This document shows, piece by piece, positions 43,273 through 53,080 of a DNA stretch of 64,000 bases (position 1 is its first letter; each line of letters opens with the position of its first letter). The stretch lies in assembly GCF_009724685.1 (NCBI RefSeq), contig NZ_WMEF01000001.1:186001-250000 (forward strand). Reading direction: 5' to 3'. Source of the DNA: Lysinibacillus cavernae. Lineage in GTDB: Bacteria; Bacillota; Bacilli; Bacillales_A; Planococcaceae. Position numbers and translations under genes: made by a program. The notes under the pieces are model-generated. The model was not told the DNA's origin and did no database searches. It saw only the letters and a list, made by a program, of their open reading frames with translations.

Positions 43273-44694
43273 ATGAAATTTGCATTAAGCTTTTTTTCTA
43301 TTTTAGCACTAATTATTACAGGAACATTATTTTTCCAATATCATGCTTATTCATCCGATTTAGAAACAGGCATAGGGGATTTTCATTACTCTCAGCAAAT
43401 TGAGATTGTCTATCGTGAAAATAGCTTAGATATTCGTCATCATTTTAAAAATTTACCGAATCAAAAGGTAAAAATCAAATGGCCAGAAAAAGCTACAAAC
43501 CTTAGTTGCTTTATTGAGAGTGAGAATAGCTGTGAGCGTTTATCAGATGAAGTCTCTTATTTTGCAAAAGGAGAAACGAAATCACAATCTGTGTCATACA
43601 TAATTCCAATAGAAGGCGGCTTAAAAAATAAGATGCTCCTTCAAAATGTTTTTGCTACACTAATAAATGGTGAAGCGTCTTATTCGATTGTTTCTGTTTC
43701 CACAGATAGTAAAGTTAATGGACAATGGATTACAGGTTTACCTTTAGTAGGGCAACAGCAGCTGTCGCTTGTCAATTACACAATGTTTAGAGGGAACGGT
43801 ACCGTCCAGGATCTTTATTGGCAAGCAGGTAAACTTAAAGTTCAAGAGCAAACGCCTGTACTATCTATCTATGCGCAGCAGGCAATACCTAATGATTTTC
43901 TAAAATCATTAGAAAATTTACAGTTTTTAAATGATGAGCATATCACTATTATTCAAGAGAAAAGTCCAGTAACAAATCATGATGAAAGATTGTTATTTTT
44001 ACCAACACTTACTGCACAAGCTGTTGAGCAGGAAGTTGTTTTGTCACAAATCAAAACACAATTTAAATTTGTAGATTCTCCAGAATGGTTGCCAGAAGTT
44101 GTGGCATCCTATTTAGTAAACGATCCAATTGGTGGAGATAAAACTAAGAAAATCGTCAAAACTTTAAATGAATACATGACGGATAGTCAACAGCAAACTT
44201 GGCAGGAAACGTTGAAAAAGTTTGGGGATGAACCTATTTCACCTGATACAATGGACAAGTATTTATCGCAAGTATTAGATAGTAAAACTTCTTATTTTGC
44301 ATTAAATGCAGCCCAGAAAGATGGCACATATCCGCTATTATTTGAGGATGCACGTGATGTTTATGTGAATGACGTATTGAAGGAAGACGTTCATGTTATT
44401 CTATATGAAGGTCAAGTGTTGTATACGGCAGATACGTTATTGCCTTATCTTGGCTACACTTCTGAGGAAGGGAAGAATGGCTTTTATGTAAATAGCGAGC
44501 ATCGCACATTCCGATTCCCTAAAGAGCCTGGATTCTATGTATTCAACAAACGGAGATATTCAACCATTTCTGAACCAATCATTAAGATTGCTGATCATTA
44601 TTATGTAGAAGAAGCTTGGTTACAACGTTTGTTCCTAGTTGAGCTACAAAAGAAGGAAGAGCGTATTCAAGTATTAACACAAGAACAACAATAA
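43273..44694 (+). CDS. Large exported protein of unknown function
   Basis: The start is ATG 43273 after GGGAGG, giving 473 residues. An N-terminal signal/anchor (about 5-21) is followed by a large outside portion. The C-terminal 110 residues (VHVILYEGQVLYTADTLLPY onward, then FYVNSEHRTFRF) resemble the stalk or copper amine oxidase N-terminal-like domain seen in other secreted Bacillus proteins. The middle part matches nothing I know. It is followed by a terminator before rsmD. Function unknown. Confidence 0.85.
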   Translation: MKFALSFFSILALIITGTLFFQYHAYSSDLETGIGDFHYSQQIEIVYRENSLDIRHHFKNLPNQKVKIKWPEKATNLSCFIESENSCERLSDEVSYFAKGETKSQSVSYIIPIEGGLKNKMLLQNVFATLINGEASYSIVSVSTDSKVNGQWITGLPLVGQQQLSLVNYTMFRGNGTVQDLYWQAGKLKVQEQTPVLSIYAQQAIPNDFLKSLENLQFLNDEHITIIQEKSPVTNHDERLLFLPTLTAQAVEQEVVLSQIKTQFKFVDSPEWLPEVVASYLVNDPIGGDKTKKIVKTLNEYMTDSQQQTWQETLKKFGDEPISPDTMDKYLSQVLDSKTSYFALNAAQKDGTYPLLFEDARDVYVNDVLKEDVHVILYEGQVLYTADTLLPYLGYTSEEGKNGFYVNSEHRTFRFPKEPGFYVFNKRRYSTISEPIIKIADHYYVEEAWLQRLFLVELQKKEERIQVLTQEQQ

Positions 44695-44740
44695 CTTTTG
44701 CAGCGGAGGGCCATCCTTTCGCTGCAAAAATATTTTATAT
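44695..44740 (+). terminator. Terminator before rsmD
   Basis: TTTTGCAGCG and CGCTGCAAAA pair around a 14-base loop, followed by ATATTTTAT. It separates the exported-protein gene from rsmD. Confidence 0.7.
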
Positions 44741-44766
44741 GGATGAAAGTACGGTGATATGCTGAT

Positions 44767-45826
<1,060 letters not shown>

Positions 45827-45831
45827 GTTTG

Positions 45832-45868
45832 TAGAGGATGTCAATTTAAAGGTGACATCCTCTTTTTG
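45832..45868 (+). terminator. Terminator after coaD
   Basis: AGAGGATGTCA and TGACATCCTCT pair and are followed by TTTTT, 6 bp after the coaD stop. Confidence 0.85.
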
Positions 45869-45884
45869 GTATTTAGAGCTATCA

Positions 45885-46784
45885 TTATTTCAGAAAAAAT
45901 AGAGCATAAATAGTCGGAACAATGATTATGCTAAGGAGGCGAAATTTTATATAGGGTCTGACAGAAAGTTTTGCAGATTTTGCGATAACAAAGATTTGCA
46001 AGTGAATACTTATACTTTGCATGGTCAACAAAATCACAACTAACAACGTGATATACGGATGATCTGGAAAGGCTGTGACCGTCATTTTAAGGCCGTTTGT
46101 GACCTCAAGAATGGCTGCTATGGAAAGTTCAATCGTAGAGGGGAGTTTTGGTATTAGTTGATCTAAGCCCTGTTGGACAATGGTTTGAATCGTTGTGAAA
46201 AAGATAATGGTTGTACCAACTAACAGAATTGTTGGAGCTGTTTCTTTAATACTTTCTGAAAAAGGAGCACTATATAGTGGCGTGTTGTGTACAGAGATAC
46301 TAGGTGGGTCTGTTTTGCGAAATAAAAAGTAACCAGTTACTAAGCAACAAATATTAAACATATGTAGTAAACATAAAAACAACCATCCGAACGTATTACT
46401 GTGTAGTAAATCAAGGCTTACAAAACCTAAAACGAACAGTGGACTTGGTGCATGACAAACAGCAAGTAGAAAATTTGCCTCTTTGGGGTGTAATTGACCA
46501 CTATTTTTTAAATAAACAATGGTCGTTGCCCCTGTTGGATAGCCTCCAAGTGCGCTAATGATGTAGGCTTGTACGTATAATGAGGCCCTTTTCGTTTTTG
46601 TACGCATAGGGGCAGTTAAACGCAAAAGCCATTGTGTTAATACCAGATACGGCAATAAATACGGAAAAAGTGCTTCCATAAAAAGATTTACGCCTAAATC
46701 AGTACCACTATGAGCGGTTTGTGGGAATAACAAGAGTAAGAGAATTAGAATTACGCAGAGCACTATTTGAATTGTAGCAAACAT
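45885..46784 (-). CDS. ylbJ: Sporulation integral membrane protein YlbJ-like
   Basis: The protein has 299 residues from ATG 46784; the 331-codon frame begins with a TTG without a ribosome site. No strong ribosome site precedes 46784 either, so the start is unsure. It has about eight membrane segments and the nucleoside-recognition/Gate features SALGGYPTGATTIVYLKN and FLLAVCHAPSPLFVLGFV. B. subtilis YlbJ is somewhat longer (about 400) and is made in the mother cell for spore maturation. Position beside coaD and ylbL supports the name. Confidence 0.85.
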   Translation of the reverse strand: MFATIQIVLCVILILLLLLFPQTAHSGTDLGVNLFMEALFPYLLPYLVLTQWLLRLTAPMRTKTKRASLYVQAYIISALGGYPTGATTIVYLKNSGQLHPKEANFLLAVCHAPSPLFVLGFVSLDLLHSNTFGWLFLCLLHMFNICCLVTGYFLFRKTDPPSISVHNTPLYSAPFSESIKETAPTILLVGTTIIFFTTIQTIVQQGLDQLIPKLPSTIELSIAAILEVTNGLKMTVTAFPDHPYITLLVVILLTMQSISIHLQIFVIAKSAKLSVRPYIKFRLLSIIIVPTIYALFFLK

Positions 46785-46902
46785 GTTATCAACTCGTTTC
46801 AACTTTTTGTCATTCACATAGGCAAATGCTAAAATCAATATATGTGAGAAAGGCAAAAACAAGAACGTATGGTTTTGCAAGCGTCCTAGGAGGTGTTTTC
46901 AA

Positions 46903-47949
46903 GTGAAGAAAAAAATTGGTATTTATGCAGTGTTAATAGTCGTGATTTGTTTTATGATGTTATACCGACTAGACGCGTATATTATGAAACCAGGAAGTGC
47001 GTATGATGTCAGTAAATTTGTTACTGTTGATAGCAAAGAGGCAGATAGTATAGGGTCTTTGAGTTTAATGACTGTTGCGATGCAGCAAGCCACACCATTT
47101 TCGTATTTATGGGCTAAAGTTCAAAAATATCAAAAGTTAATGGATATTGAACAAGTACGTAATCCTTTAGAGGATGACGAGGAATATAATATTCGACAGT
47201 TAAAATTAATGTCTGATTCCCAATTTAATGCGAAATATGTAGCTTTCCAAAGAGCTGGACTAGAGACAAAGGTTCTTTTTAATGGTGTATTTATATTAAA
47301 CGTGTTAGATGGTGGAGCATCAGATGGTATCTTAAAGGCTGGAGATGAAATTATTGAGGTTGATGGTCAAAAAATAACGAGTCAGCAAATGCTAGTAGAC
47401 CTTTTAAAGCCTAAACAGCTTGGAGATAAGGTAACCATTCAATTTATACGTAATGAAGAACAACAACAGGAGACTATTACTTTACAGGAGATTCCGAATG
47501 CGCAAGAACATAGGGCAGGTCTAGGTATTTCATATACAGAAAACAAGTCAATTGAAACAAATCCAAAAGTGACAATGAAAACAGAGGATATCGGAGGTCC
47601 ATCTGCTGGTTTGATGTTTACACTTGAAATATTAGATCAACTTCTTGATGAAGATTTAACGAAAGGCTATGCCATTGCGGGTACTGGTGAAATGCTAATA
47701 GATGGCTCTGTTGGTAGAATTGGCGGAATTGATTATAAGGTCATAGCTGCTGATCGTGACGACATGGAAATCTTTTTTGCACCAGATGATGAAATATCTC
47801 AAGAAATGAAAGCAAAGTATCCGGAGCTAGAATCAAATTATGCGACTGCAGTTAAAACGGCAAAAGAGATTAAAACAAAAATGAAAATCGTTCCAGTGAA
47901 AACAGTTGACGATGCCATTAGCTACTTAAAGCAACTACAACCGAAATAA
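46903..47949 (+). CDS. ylbL: PDZ-domain Lon-type membrane protease YlbL
   Basis: The 348-residue protein has an N-terminal membrane anchor (about 5-22), a PDZ domain (about 120-200), and a Lon-type S16 protease domain. The catalytic dyad is Ser234 in GGPSAGLM and Lys279 in GGIDYKV. It acts outside the cell membrane; B. subtilis YlbL degrades the cell-division inhibitor YneA with CtpA. The start is GTG 46903 after AGGAGGTG. A terminator follows. Confidence 0.95.
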   Translation: MKKKIGIYAVLIVVICFMMLYRLDAYIMKPGSAYDVSKFVTVDSKEADSIGSLSLMTVAMQQATPFSYLWAKVQKYQKLMDIEQVRNPLEDDEEYNIRQLKLMSDSQFNAKYVAFQRAGLETKVLFNGVFILNVLDGGASDGILKAGDEIIEVDGQKITSQQMLVDLLKPKQLGDKVTIQFIRNEEQQQETITLQEIPNAQEHRAGLGISYTENKSIETNPKVTMKTEDIGGPSAGLMFTLEILDQLLDEDLTKGYAIAGTGEMLIDGSVGRIGGIDYKVIAADRDDMEIFFAPDDEISQEMKAKYPELESNYATAVKTAKEIKTKMKIVPVKTVDDAISYLKQLQPK

Positions 47950-47953
47950 CATG

Positions 47954-47988
47954 AAAGGGATACTAGAGAGGTTCTAGCATCCCTTTTA
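47954..47988 (+). terminator. Terminator after ylbL
   Basis: AAAGGGATACTAGA and TTCTAGCATCCCTTTT form the stem and T run, directly after the ylbL stop and before the converging tmcAL end. Confidence 0.8.
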
Positions 47989-47994
47989 ATGCAT

Positions 47995-49206
47995 TTAACA
48001 ACGGATAGGTGGTGTTTGATAATCCTTAGGTAGTGTCAGATCTTTTGTTCCTTGTTCAACACTTAAATTGTATAGCTCTGCAGCATGAATATCGATTGCT
48101 AACATCGCATCATTAGTGGCTGCAACTCGGCTAATTAAAGGCAATTCGATATCCTTTTTTCGCTTTCCTAAATAAGCTTGACCCATAGAGCTCATACCTA
48201 GCAGCCGAATAAAAGTGGGTGCTTCAAAACTTTGTAGCTGCTCTTTTGTAAACCCTGTGTAGATGTGTGTGATCATGCGTTGAAGGCGAGTCCATGTATA
48301 ACGTTTAGATTTTATTTTTTCCATAAAGCTATTGAATGAGGAACTGGTTTTGGCTGCCTTCACAATCGCGTTTTCAATTCCCTCAGTTACTTCTGCATAA
48401 CGAGTAAGTTCTGAAGGGGTGTGTCTTATGATGGTGAACTGTAATAAAGGCCAAAACGCTTCCCAACTTGCAAATTGGTTATACTTATTGTGCCAGTCTG
48501 TTAAATAGTCAAAAGTTGTCTCAGGGACAACTTTTTGAACACTCTGTAAAGAACTTGTAGCTACAAGGGCCTTACGTATTCCAGTGGCACTTGCGATAGA
48601 TGCGTCTTCCTTTAGTGCATCATGGTAACCTGCTGCAATCCGAGGAATTGTTAGTGGTTCGATGTTACGGTCAAGTGACTTCGCTGCTTCAAGATAATGA
48701 AAGCCAAGTATATTATTTGGTTGTGCAAGATCGATGTATGGAGCAGGGAATTTCTGAGAAAGCTGTTCGTAAGCATAATGTAAGCTTTTAGGATAGCTTG
48801 TACCTGTTTTGAGACTGTCTTTAATGAGATTGTCATATTCTGCACGGTGATTGTCAATCAGCTCAAAAGTGTTCAAAAAGGGTTGAATAGAACCATCTTC
48901 ACTTCCAAAGGCAAAAGAGTCACAGCCAACAGCGCTTAGTAAGGAAATGGCTCCTTTTGCGAAATCTGTAGCAGGTGCTGTACTATAGATATAAGGTAAC
49001 TCAATAACAATATCCACACCGCCAGCAAGAGCCATTTTGGTACGTGTCCATTTATCCACCATGGCAGGTTCTCCACGTTGTAAAAAGGTTCCACTCATGA
49101 CGGCGATGACGATATCCGCTTGTGCTACTTTTTTAGCCTGTTTTAAATGATAAGCATGTCCGTTGTGAAAAGGATTATATTCAACAACAATTCCAACTGC
49201 TTGCAT
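47995..49206 (-). CDS. tmcAL: tRNA(Met) cytidine acetate ligase TmcAL
   Basis: TmcAL (formerly YlbM) acetylates the wobble cytidine of elongator tRNA-Met using acetate and ATP. The 403-residue protein opens with the nucleotidyltransferase ATP site GIVVEYNPFHNGHAYHL, followed by SGTFLQRGEPAMVDKW and FAFGSEDG, all typical. AAGGGGGG precedes the ATG. It diverges from ylbN. Confidence 0.95.
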   Translation of the reverse strand: MQAVGIVVEYNPFHNGHAYHLKQAKKVAQADIVIAVMSGTFLQRGEPAMVDKWTRTKMALAGGVDIVIELPYIYSTAPATDFAKGAISLLSAVGCDSFAFGSEDGSIQPFLNTFELIDNHRAEYDNLIKDSLKTGTSYPKSLHYAYEQLSQKFPAPYIDLAQPNNILGFHYLEAAKSLDRNIEPLTIPRIAAGYHDALKEDASIASATGIRKALVATSSLQSVQKVVPETTFDYLTDWHNKYNQFASWEAFWPLLQFTIIRHTPSELTRYAEVTEGIENAIVKAAKTSSSFNSFMEKIKSKRYTWTRLQRMITHIYTGFTKEQLQSFEAPTFIRLLGMSSMGQAYLGKRKKDIELPLISRVAATNDAMLAIDIHAAELYNLSVEQGTKDLTLPKDYQTPPIRC

Positions 49207-49314
49207 GCTTTCCCCCCTTATAATTTTTGTCTTTATTTTAAACTGTTAGGAGCAAATATACTTCTCATAGTATATAATTATAAGTGGGTTTTAAAGTGGT
49301 GACAAGAAATTATC

Positions 49315-49343
49315 TTGACATCTATTTTTACACATTATATAAT
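49315..49343 (+). promoter_or_regulatory. Consensus sigma-A promoter of ylbN-rpmF
   Basis: TTGACA (49315-49320) and TATAAT (49338-49343) are exactly 17 bp apart, both perfect. The -10 ends 30 bp before the ylbN ATG. Strong vegetative expression is expected, fitting a ribosomal protein operon. Confidence 0.85.
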
Positions 49344-49373
49344 CAACAGTGTTGTCTCGAGGTGATTAAACGA

Positions 49374-49907
49374 ATGAAATGGTCAATTCATCAATTATCT
49401 AAATACCGCCAAAACGGGATGCCGATCGATGCCTTTGTCCAGCTGGACGAGGTGATGGAGCGAAACCAGGATATTCGAGCAATTTCGCCCGTTCATGTAA
49501 AAGGGCTATGTACTTTCGGTGCATCGCAAATGACTTGTCAGCTAACCGTGACAGCGACGTTAACACTTCCATGTGCACGCACGTGGGAAGATGTTGAGTT
49601 TCCTATCGATGTTGAGACAGTTGAAATATTCAGCTGGATTGACGAAGAAAAAAGAGGGGAAGATGACGGAGATATTCACTATCTTGATGGTGAAGTCATC
49701 GACATGAAACCAGTTCTTGAGGAGTTAGTACTTCTTGAGGTGCCTTTGCAAGTATTCAAAGAGAATACCGAAGGACAAGTGCATGGTGGTAAAAACTGGT
49801 CTTACGCAACAGATGAAGACGTGCAGCTACACAAAAAAGCTGACGAACCAAAAGTGGATCCAAGACTAGCTGATTTAGCTAAGTATTTTGATCAAACAGA
49901 CGAATAG
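49374..49907 (+). CDS. ylbN: YceD/DUF177 family protein YlbN
   Basis: The protein has 177 residues from ATG 49374, preceded by GAGGTGAT; the frame from 49284 overlaps the promoter. It has the DUF177 pattern with CTFGASQMTCQLTVTATLTLPCARTW. The family is almost always upstream of rpmF, and its plant and E. coli members help 23S rRNA accumulate. It is 24 bp before rpmF and co-transcribed with it. Confidence 0.92.
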   Translation: MKWSIHQLSKYRQNGMPIDAFVQLDEVMERNQDIRAISPVHVKGLCTFGASQMTCQLTVTATLTLPCARTWEDVEFPIDVETVEIFSWIDEEKRGEDDGDIHYLDGEVIDMKPVLEELVLLEVPLQVFKENTEGQVHGGKNWSYATDEDVQLHKKADEPKVDPRLADLAKYFDQTDE

Positions 49908-49931
49908 ACGATCTGTAAGGAGGTGCCATCA

Positions 49932-50105
49932 ATGGCTGTACCATTTAGAAGAACTTCTAAAACTGCAAAAAGAAAGCGTCGTACGCATTTCAAACTATCT
50001 GTACCTGGTATGGTAGCTTGCCCAAACTGTGGTGAAGCAAAATTATCACACCGTGTTTGCAAAGCTTGCGGACAATACAAAGGTAAAGAAGTAGTAAGCA
50101 AATAA
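49932..50105 (+). CDS. rpmF: Ribosomal protein bL32
   Basis: The 57-residue protein opens [20 protein letters not shown] and has the zinc-ribbon Cys pairs CPNCG and CKACG, so it is the zinc-containing form. The start is ATG 49932 after GGAGGTG; the three extra codons upstream are within that site. A terminator follows. It is the large-subunit protein at the exit of the ylbN operon. Confidence 0.98.
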   Translation: MAVPFRRTSKTAKRKRRTHFKLSVPGMVACPNCGEAKLSHRVCKACGQYKGKEVVSK

Positions 50106-50123
50106 TACAGTGTTTGCTCACTT

Positions 50124-50167
50124 AAAAGGCTAGTAGAGAGACCATGGCTCTTTACTAGCCTTTTTGT
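50124..50167 (+). terminator. Terminator after rpmF
   Basis: AAAAGGCTAGTA and TACTAGCCTTTTT form the outer stem, with an inner AGAG/CTCT stem, followed by a T run. It ends the ylbN-rpmF operon. Confidence 0.85.
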
Positions 50168-50268
50168 TAGATATAAAAGACGGAATATTTCGTCGATTGC
50201 TTAGTTCTATACAATAGTGAAATAATTATGTGATACAATTTATTCATTGAGACAAAGGGGGGATAGGT

Positions 50269-51036
50269 GTGTCTTATACAATTGATAATCATGATGGCAT
50301 TATGACGTTTACGATTAATCGTGAAGAGAAACGAAATGCTGTCAATGATGAGGTGATGGATGGTCTTCAAGAAGTCATCACATATATTCGTAAGCATGAA
50401 GATGTGCGTTTCTTAGTAGTGACAGGTGCTGGAGACAAATCGTTTTGCTCGGGTGGGGACTTATCTGAGTTTCATTCACTTGAAACAGAGGATGAGGCAT
50501 TTGGTATGTTAAGTAAGATGGGAAAAATATTATACGATCTTGCAACACTATCTGTACCAACTATAGCGCTTATAAATGGTACTGCTGTAGGCGGAGGGTG
50601 TGAGATTGCAACAGCTTGTGATTTTCGTCTAGTGGCTAACCATGCGAAATGTGGTTTTATTCAAGGGACCTTAGCGATTACAAGTGGCTGGGGTGGCGGT
50701 ACATATCTGTTCGAACGAGGCTTACGTCATGACCGTGCAATGAAGATGCTAGTGGATGCAAAGCCATATCCTGCACAATTGCTATATGAAATAGGGTGGG
50801 CAATGCGTGTTTTTGAAGGCTCGAAAGAAGCAGCATTGAATGAATTTATTGAACATATGAGAAATATCCATCCTTCCGTTCATAAAGCCTATAAGGAAAT
50901 TGAACTTCGAAAATGGCGTGAACGCAATATGTTTGAACGGGTGATGGAGGAAGTTCGCACCTGTGCAAAGTTGTGGGAAAGTGAAGCGCATCACCAAGCA
51001 GTTAATAATTTCTTGACGAAGAAAAATAATAAGTAA
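50269..51036 (+). CDS. Enoyl-CoA hydratase/isomerase family protein with altered active site
   Basis: The 255-residue crotonase-fold protein has the oxyanion-hole stretch INGTAVGGGCEIATACDFRL. By hand alignment, the first catalytic Glu of true hydratases is Gln (in GFIQGTLAITSGWGGG) and the second is Lys (in AMKMLVDA). The SGWGGG stretch recalls decarboxylase-type members such as ethylmalonyl-CoA decarboxylase. It may therefore not hydrate enoyl-CoA. The start is GTG 50269 after AAAGGGGGG. Substrate unknown. Confidence 0.85.
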   Translation: MSYTIDNHDGIMTFTINREEKRNAVNDEVMDGLQEVITYIRKHEDVRFLVVTGAGDKSFCSGGDLSEFHSLETEDEAFGMLSKMGKILYDLATLSVPTIALINGTAVGGGCEIATACDFRLVANHAKCGFIQGTLAITSGWGGGTYLFERGLRHDRAMKMLVDAKPYPAQLLYEIGWAMRVFEGSKEAALNEFIEHMRNIHPSVHKAYKEIELRKWRERNMFERVMEEVRTCAKLWESEAHHQAVNNFLTKKNNK

Positions 51037-51041
51037 TGTAT

Positions 51042-51083
51042 AAAGGCAGTGATGAGAGAAAAACATGATCACTGTCTTTTTTC
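51042..51083 (+). terminator. Terminator after the crotonase-family gene
   Basis: GCAGTGAT and ATCACTGT pair around a 14-base loop and are followed by CTTTTTT. Confidence 0.75.
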
Positions 51084-51092
51084 GTGCAATGA

Positions 51093-51120
51093 TTCTATTT
51101 TGCTCGCATCTGCATATAGT
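51093..51120 (+). promoter_or_regulatory. Possible sigma-E promoter of gerR
   Basis: CATATAGT (51113-51120) matches CATACAnT at all but one position. The candidate -35 TTCTATT lies 13 bp upstream. It ends 26 bp before the gerR ATG. In B. subtilis gerR is sigma-E dependent, which supports it. The -35 is weak. Confidence 0.5.
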
Positions 51121-51146
51121 AGTAAAAAATGCGAGGGTGATAGATT

Positions 51147-51524
51147 ATGGAATTGAAAAAAAGAAAAGATCAATGGACAAAGGAAGACGATGAAAGACTA
51201 GCAGAAATTGTCTTGCATAATGTGCAAAATGGCAAAACGCAGCTGGAAGCATTTGAAATGGCAGCTATAGAACTAGGTCGTACAAAACAAGCTTGTGGTT
51301 TCCGCTGGAATAAAACTTTGCGTGGTCAATATAGTCAGTCGCTATTAGCTGTACGAAACCAGCCACAACAATCTATGCGAAGTCACTTGAAATTGGCTTT
51401 GACAAGTTTTGACGAATTAACAGATGCTTATCAAACTCTTGAAATGAAACACCGTGAATTGCAAAATGAGCATGATAAATTAGTAAAATGGCTGCAACAA
51501 GGTTATTCATTAATGAAAGATTAA
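51147..51524 (+). CDS. gerR: RsfA/GerR-like sporulation transcription factor
   Basis: The 125-residue protein has an N-terminal Myb/SANT-like helix region, RKDQWTKEDDERLAEIVLHN, then RTKQACGFRWNKTLRGQY, and a C-terminal coiled coil (ELTDAYQTLEMKHRELQNEHDK region, 94-117). This matches the RsfA family; B. subtilis YlbO/GerR, which lies after rpmF, is a mother-cell regulator. Position and the sigma-E-like promoter favour GerR over RsfA. Confidence 0.87.
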   Translation: MELKKRKDQWTKEDDERLAEIVLHNVQNGKTQLEAFEMAAIELGRTKQACGFRWNKTLRGQYSQSLLAVRNQPQQSMRSHLKLALTSFDELTDAYQTLEMKHRELQNEHDKLVKWLQQGYSLMKD

Positions 51525-51785
51525 AGTCGCAATTATATAGTTATTGAACGTGAAATACATTGCTTTTCTTTCCTGGAGATAAAACCCTTTTTCTATATCG
51601 TCAATAATAAGTCTATCCTGTATAATAGAAGAACCTGCATAGAAGGTGCCTTAGATGTATTCTGAGGCACCTTATTCTTATAGCTTTATCTTTGTTCGGT
51701 AAATGTTTTTTGTACTGAAAGCGAAGTGACAGCGGCAATAATGCCATGATGTAATTGATGAGTGGAGATGGAAAGGGTGTAGACG
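51525..51785. other. Intergenic region gerR-panE with hairpin and repeat fragment
   Basis: The 261-bp gap has a TATAAT (51621-51626), then a strong hairpin AAGGTGCCTTAGA / TCTGAGGCACCTT (51643-51673) followed by ATTCTT. At 51708-51745 a fragment with TACTGAAAGCGAAG and GCGGCAATAA resembles part of repeat copy 3 (TACGAAAGCGAAGCGGCAGTAA). The panE ribosome site is weak (GAAAGGG). Confidence 0.5.
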
Positions 51786-52688
51786 ATGAAAGTAGCGGTA
51801 ATTGGTGCTGGGGCAGTAGGTCAATTAACAGCGAGTTTTTTAGCGGAGTCTGGTGTGACGGTAACATTAGTTGCAAGAAGACAGGAACAGGTGGATGAAT
51901 TAAATATCAATAAGTTAACACGTGTGAATGTCGATGGAACCAAAACTGTACTAAATGTTGCTTCTACCACAAATTTGGCTACTCTACCAACGCAAAATTT
52001 ACTAGTGATTACCGTTAAATATGGTCATTTGCAAAAGCTCTACAAACAATTAGCCTTAATTTCAAGTGATATTCCATTGCTTTTTATGCAAAATGGCTTA
52101 GCGCATTTTGAGGAGGCACTAAACTTACCACAAACAAATATCGCTTTTTGTTCTGTGTCTTTTGGTGCTCAATTGATAGGACAAACAATGGTTCAACATA
52201 GAGGGGTGGGACTGTGTAAAATAGCGGTAGAGCGAGGGGACCAACATATCTTTCGCAAGCTCCTACAATTACAAAATTCAATGTTTCCTATTGAAATGGT
52301 TGGAAATGCTGAGCAGATGCTTTTTGCAAAAGCGGTACTTAATAGCTTAATTAATCCGTTAACTGCTGTATTGCAAGTGAAGAACGGAGAGTTAGTGACG
52401 AATAAACAAGCGTTTTTGCTTTTGGAAAATATTTATCGAGAGCTTACTGAAGCTTTTGAAGATATTGAACACACTATATCTTTTGGTGATGTGGTAGACT
52501 TATGTAGGAAAACAGCCAAGAATACCTCATCTATGCTTGCTGATCGTCTGCAAGGTAGAAAAAGTGAAATTGAAACAATTGTTGGCGTCATTCTAAACAA
52601 AGCTTTGGTAAATGGTCATAATTTGCCTACTTTGCGTACTTTATATCACCAAGTACTTGCAATAGAGGAGAGCGGTGAACGAAGTTGA
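51786..52688 (+). CDS. panE: 2-dehydropantoate 2-reductase
   Basis: PanE reduces ketopantoate to pantoate with NADPH for CoA synthesis. The 300-residue protein has the dinucleotide loop GAGAVGQLTASFLAESG, then MQNGL and the catalytic Lys region FAKAVLNSLINPLTAV with its conserved Asn residues. It is the B. subtilis YlbQ position, next to bshC. The following DUF3397 gene overlaps its stop by 4 bp. Confidence 0.94.
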   Translation: MKVAVIGAGAVGQLTASFLAESGVTVTLVARRQEQVDELNINKLTRVNVDGTKTVLNVASTTNLATLPTQNLLVITVKYGHLQKLYKQLALISSDIPLLFMQNGLAHFEEALNLPQTNIAFCSVSFGAQLIGQTMVQHRGVGLCKIAVERGDQHIFRKLLQLQNSMFPIEMVGNAEQMLFAKAVLNSLINPLTAVLQVKNGELVTNKQAFLLLENIYRELTEAFEDIEHTISFGDVVDLCRKTAKNTSSMLADRLQGRKSEIETIVGVILNKALVNGHNLPTLRTLYHQVLAIEESGERS

Positions 52689-53080
52689 AAGACCTATTAC
52701 ATATAGTTATTAGTATCATCATTTTTTGTCCAATTGTTCTTTTTGTCATTGTTTATCTAGTTGGCAGAAAAGTTAAAATTCCTGGTACACATGCTTTTGG
52801 AGCAGCTTCCGATGCTACGACATTGTGCTTGTTTTTTTCTGTCCCTTTAGCCATTGGAGTATTGTGGCATGTAAATGTAGGGGCACTTTTAGTCATACTT
52901 GCGATAATGATGGCTATGATTTTTACATATATTGATTGGCGTACTAAAAAAGAAATAGAAGTGAGACCATTATTAAAGAAAATTTGGCGTTTTTTATTTT
53001 TAATACTTAGTACAGCGTATGTAGTGATTTGTATAGTGGGTGTCATTCAATCCATAGTAGAATATTTACAGGTTGTCTAA
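52685..53080 (+). CDS. DUF3397 family membrane protein
   Basis: The 131-residue protein has four hydrophobic segments (about 5-26, 44-63, 66-85, 100-125), with RKVKIPGTHAFGAASDATTL, the DUF3397 pattern. Function is unknown. It starts at TTG 52685 after GGTGA, overlapping the panE stop by 4 bp, so it is translationally coupled. It precedes bshC, a common arrangement. Confidence 0.85.
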   Translation: MKDLLHIVISIIIFCPIVLFVIVYLVGRKVKIPGTHAFGAASDATTLCLFFSVPLAIGVLWHVNVGALLVILAIMMAMIFTYIDWRTKKEIEVRPLLKKIWRFLFLILSTAYVVICIVGVIQSIVEYLQVV

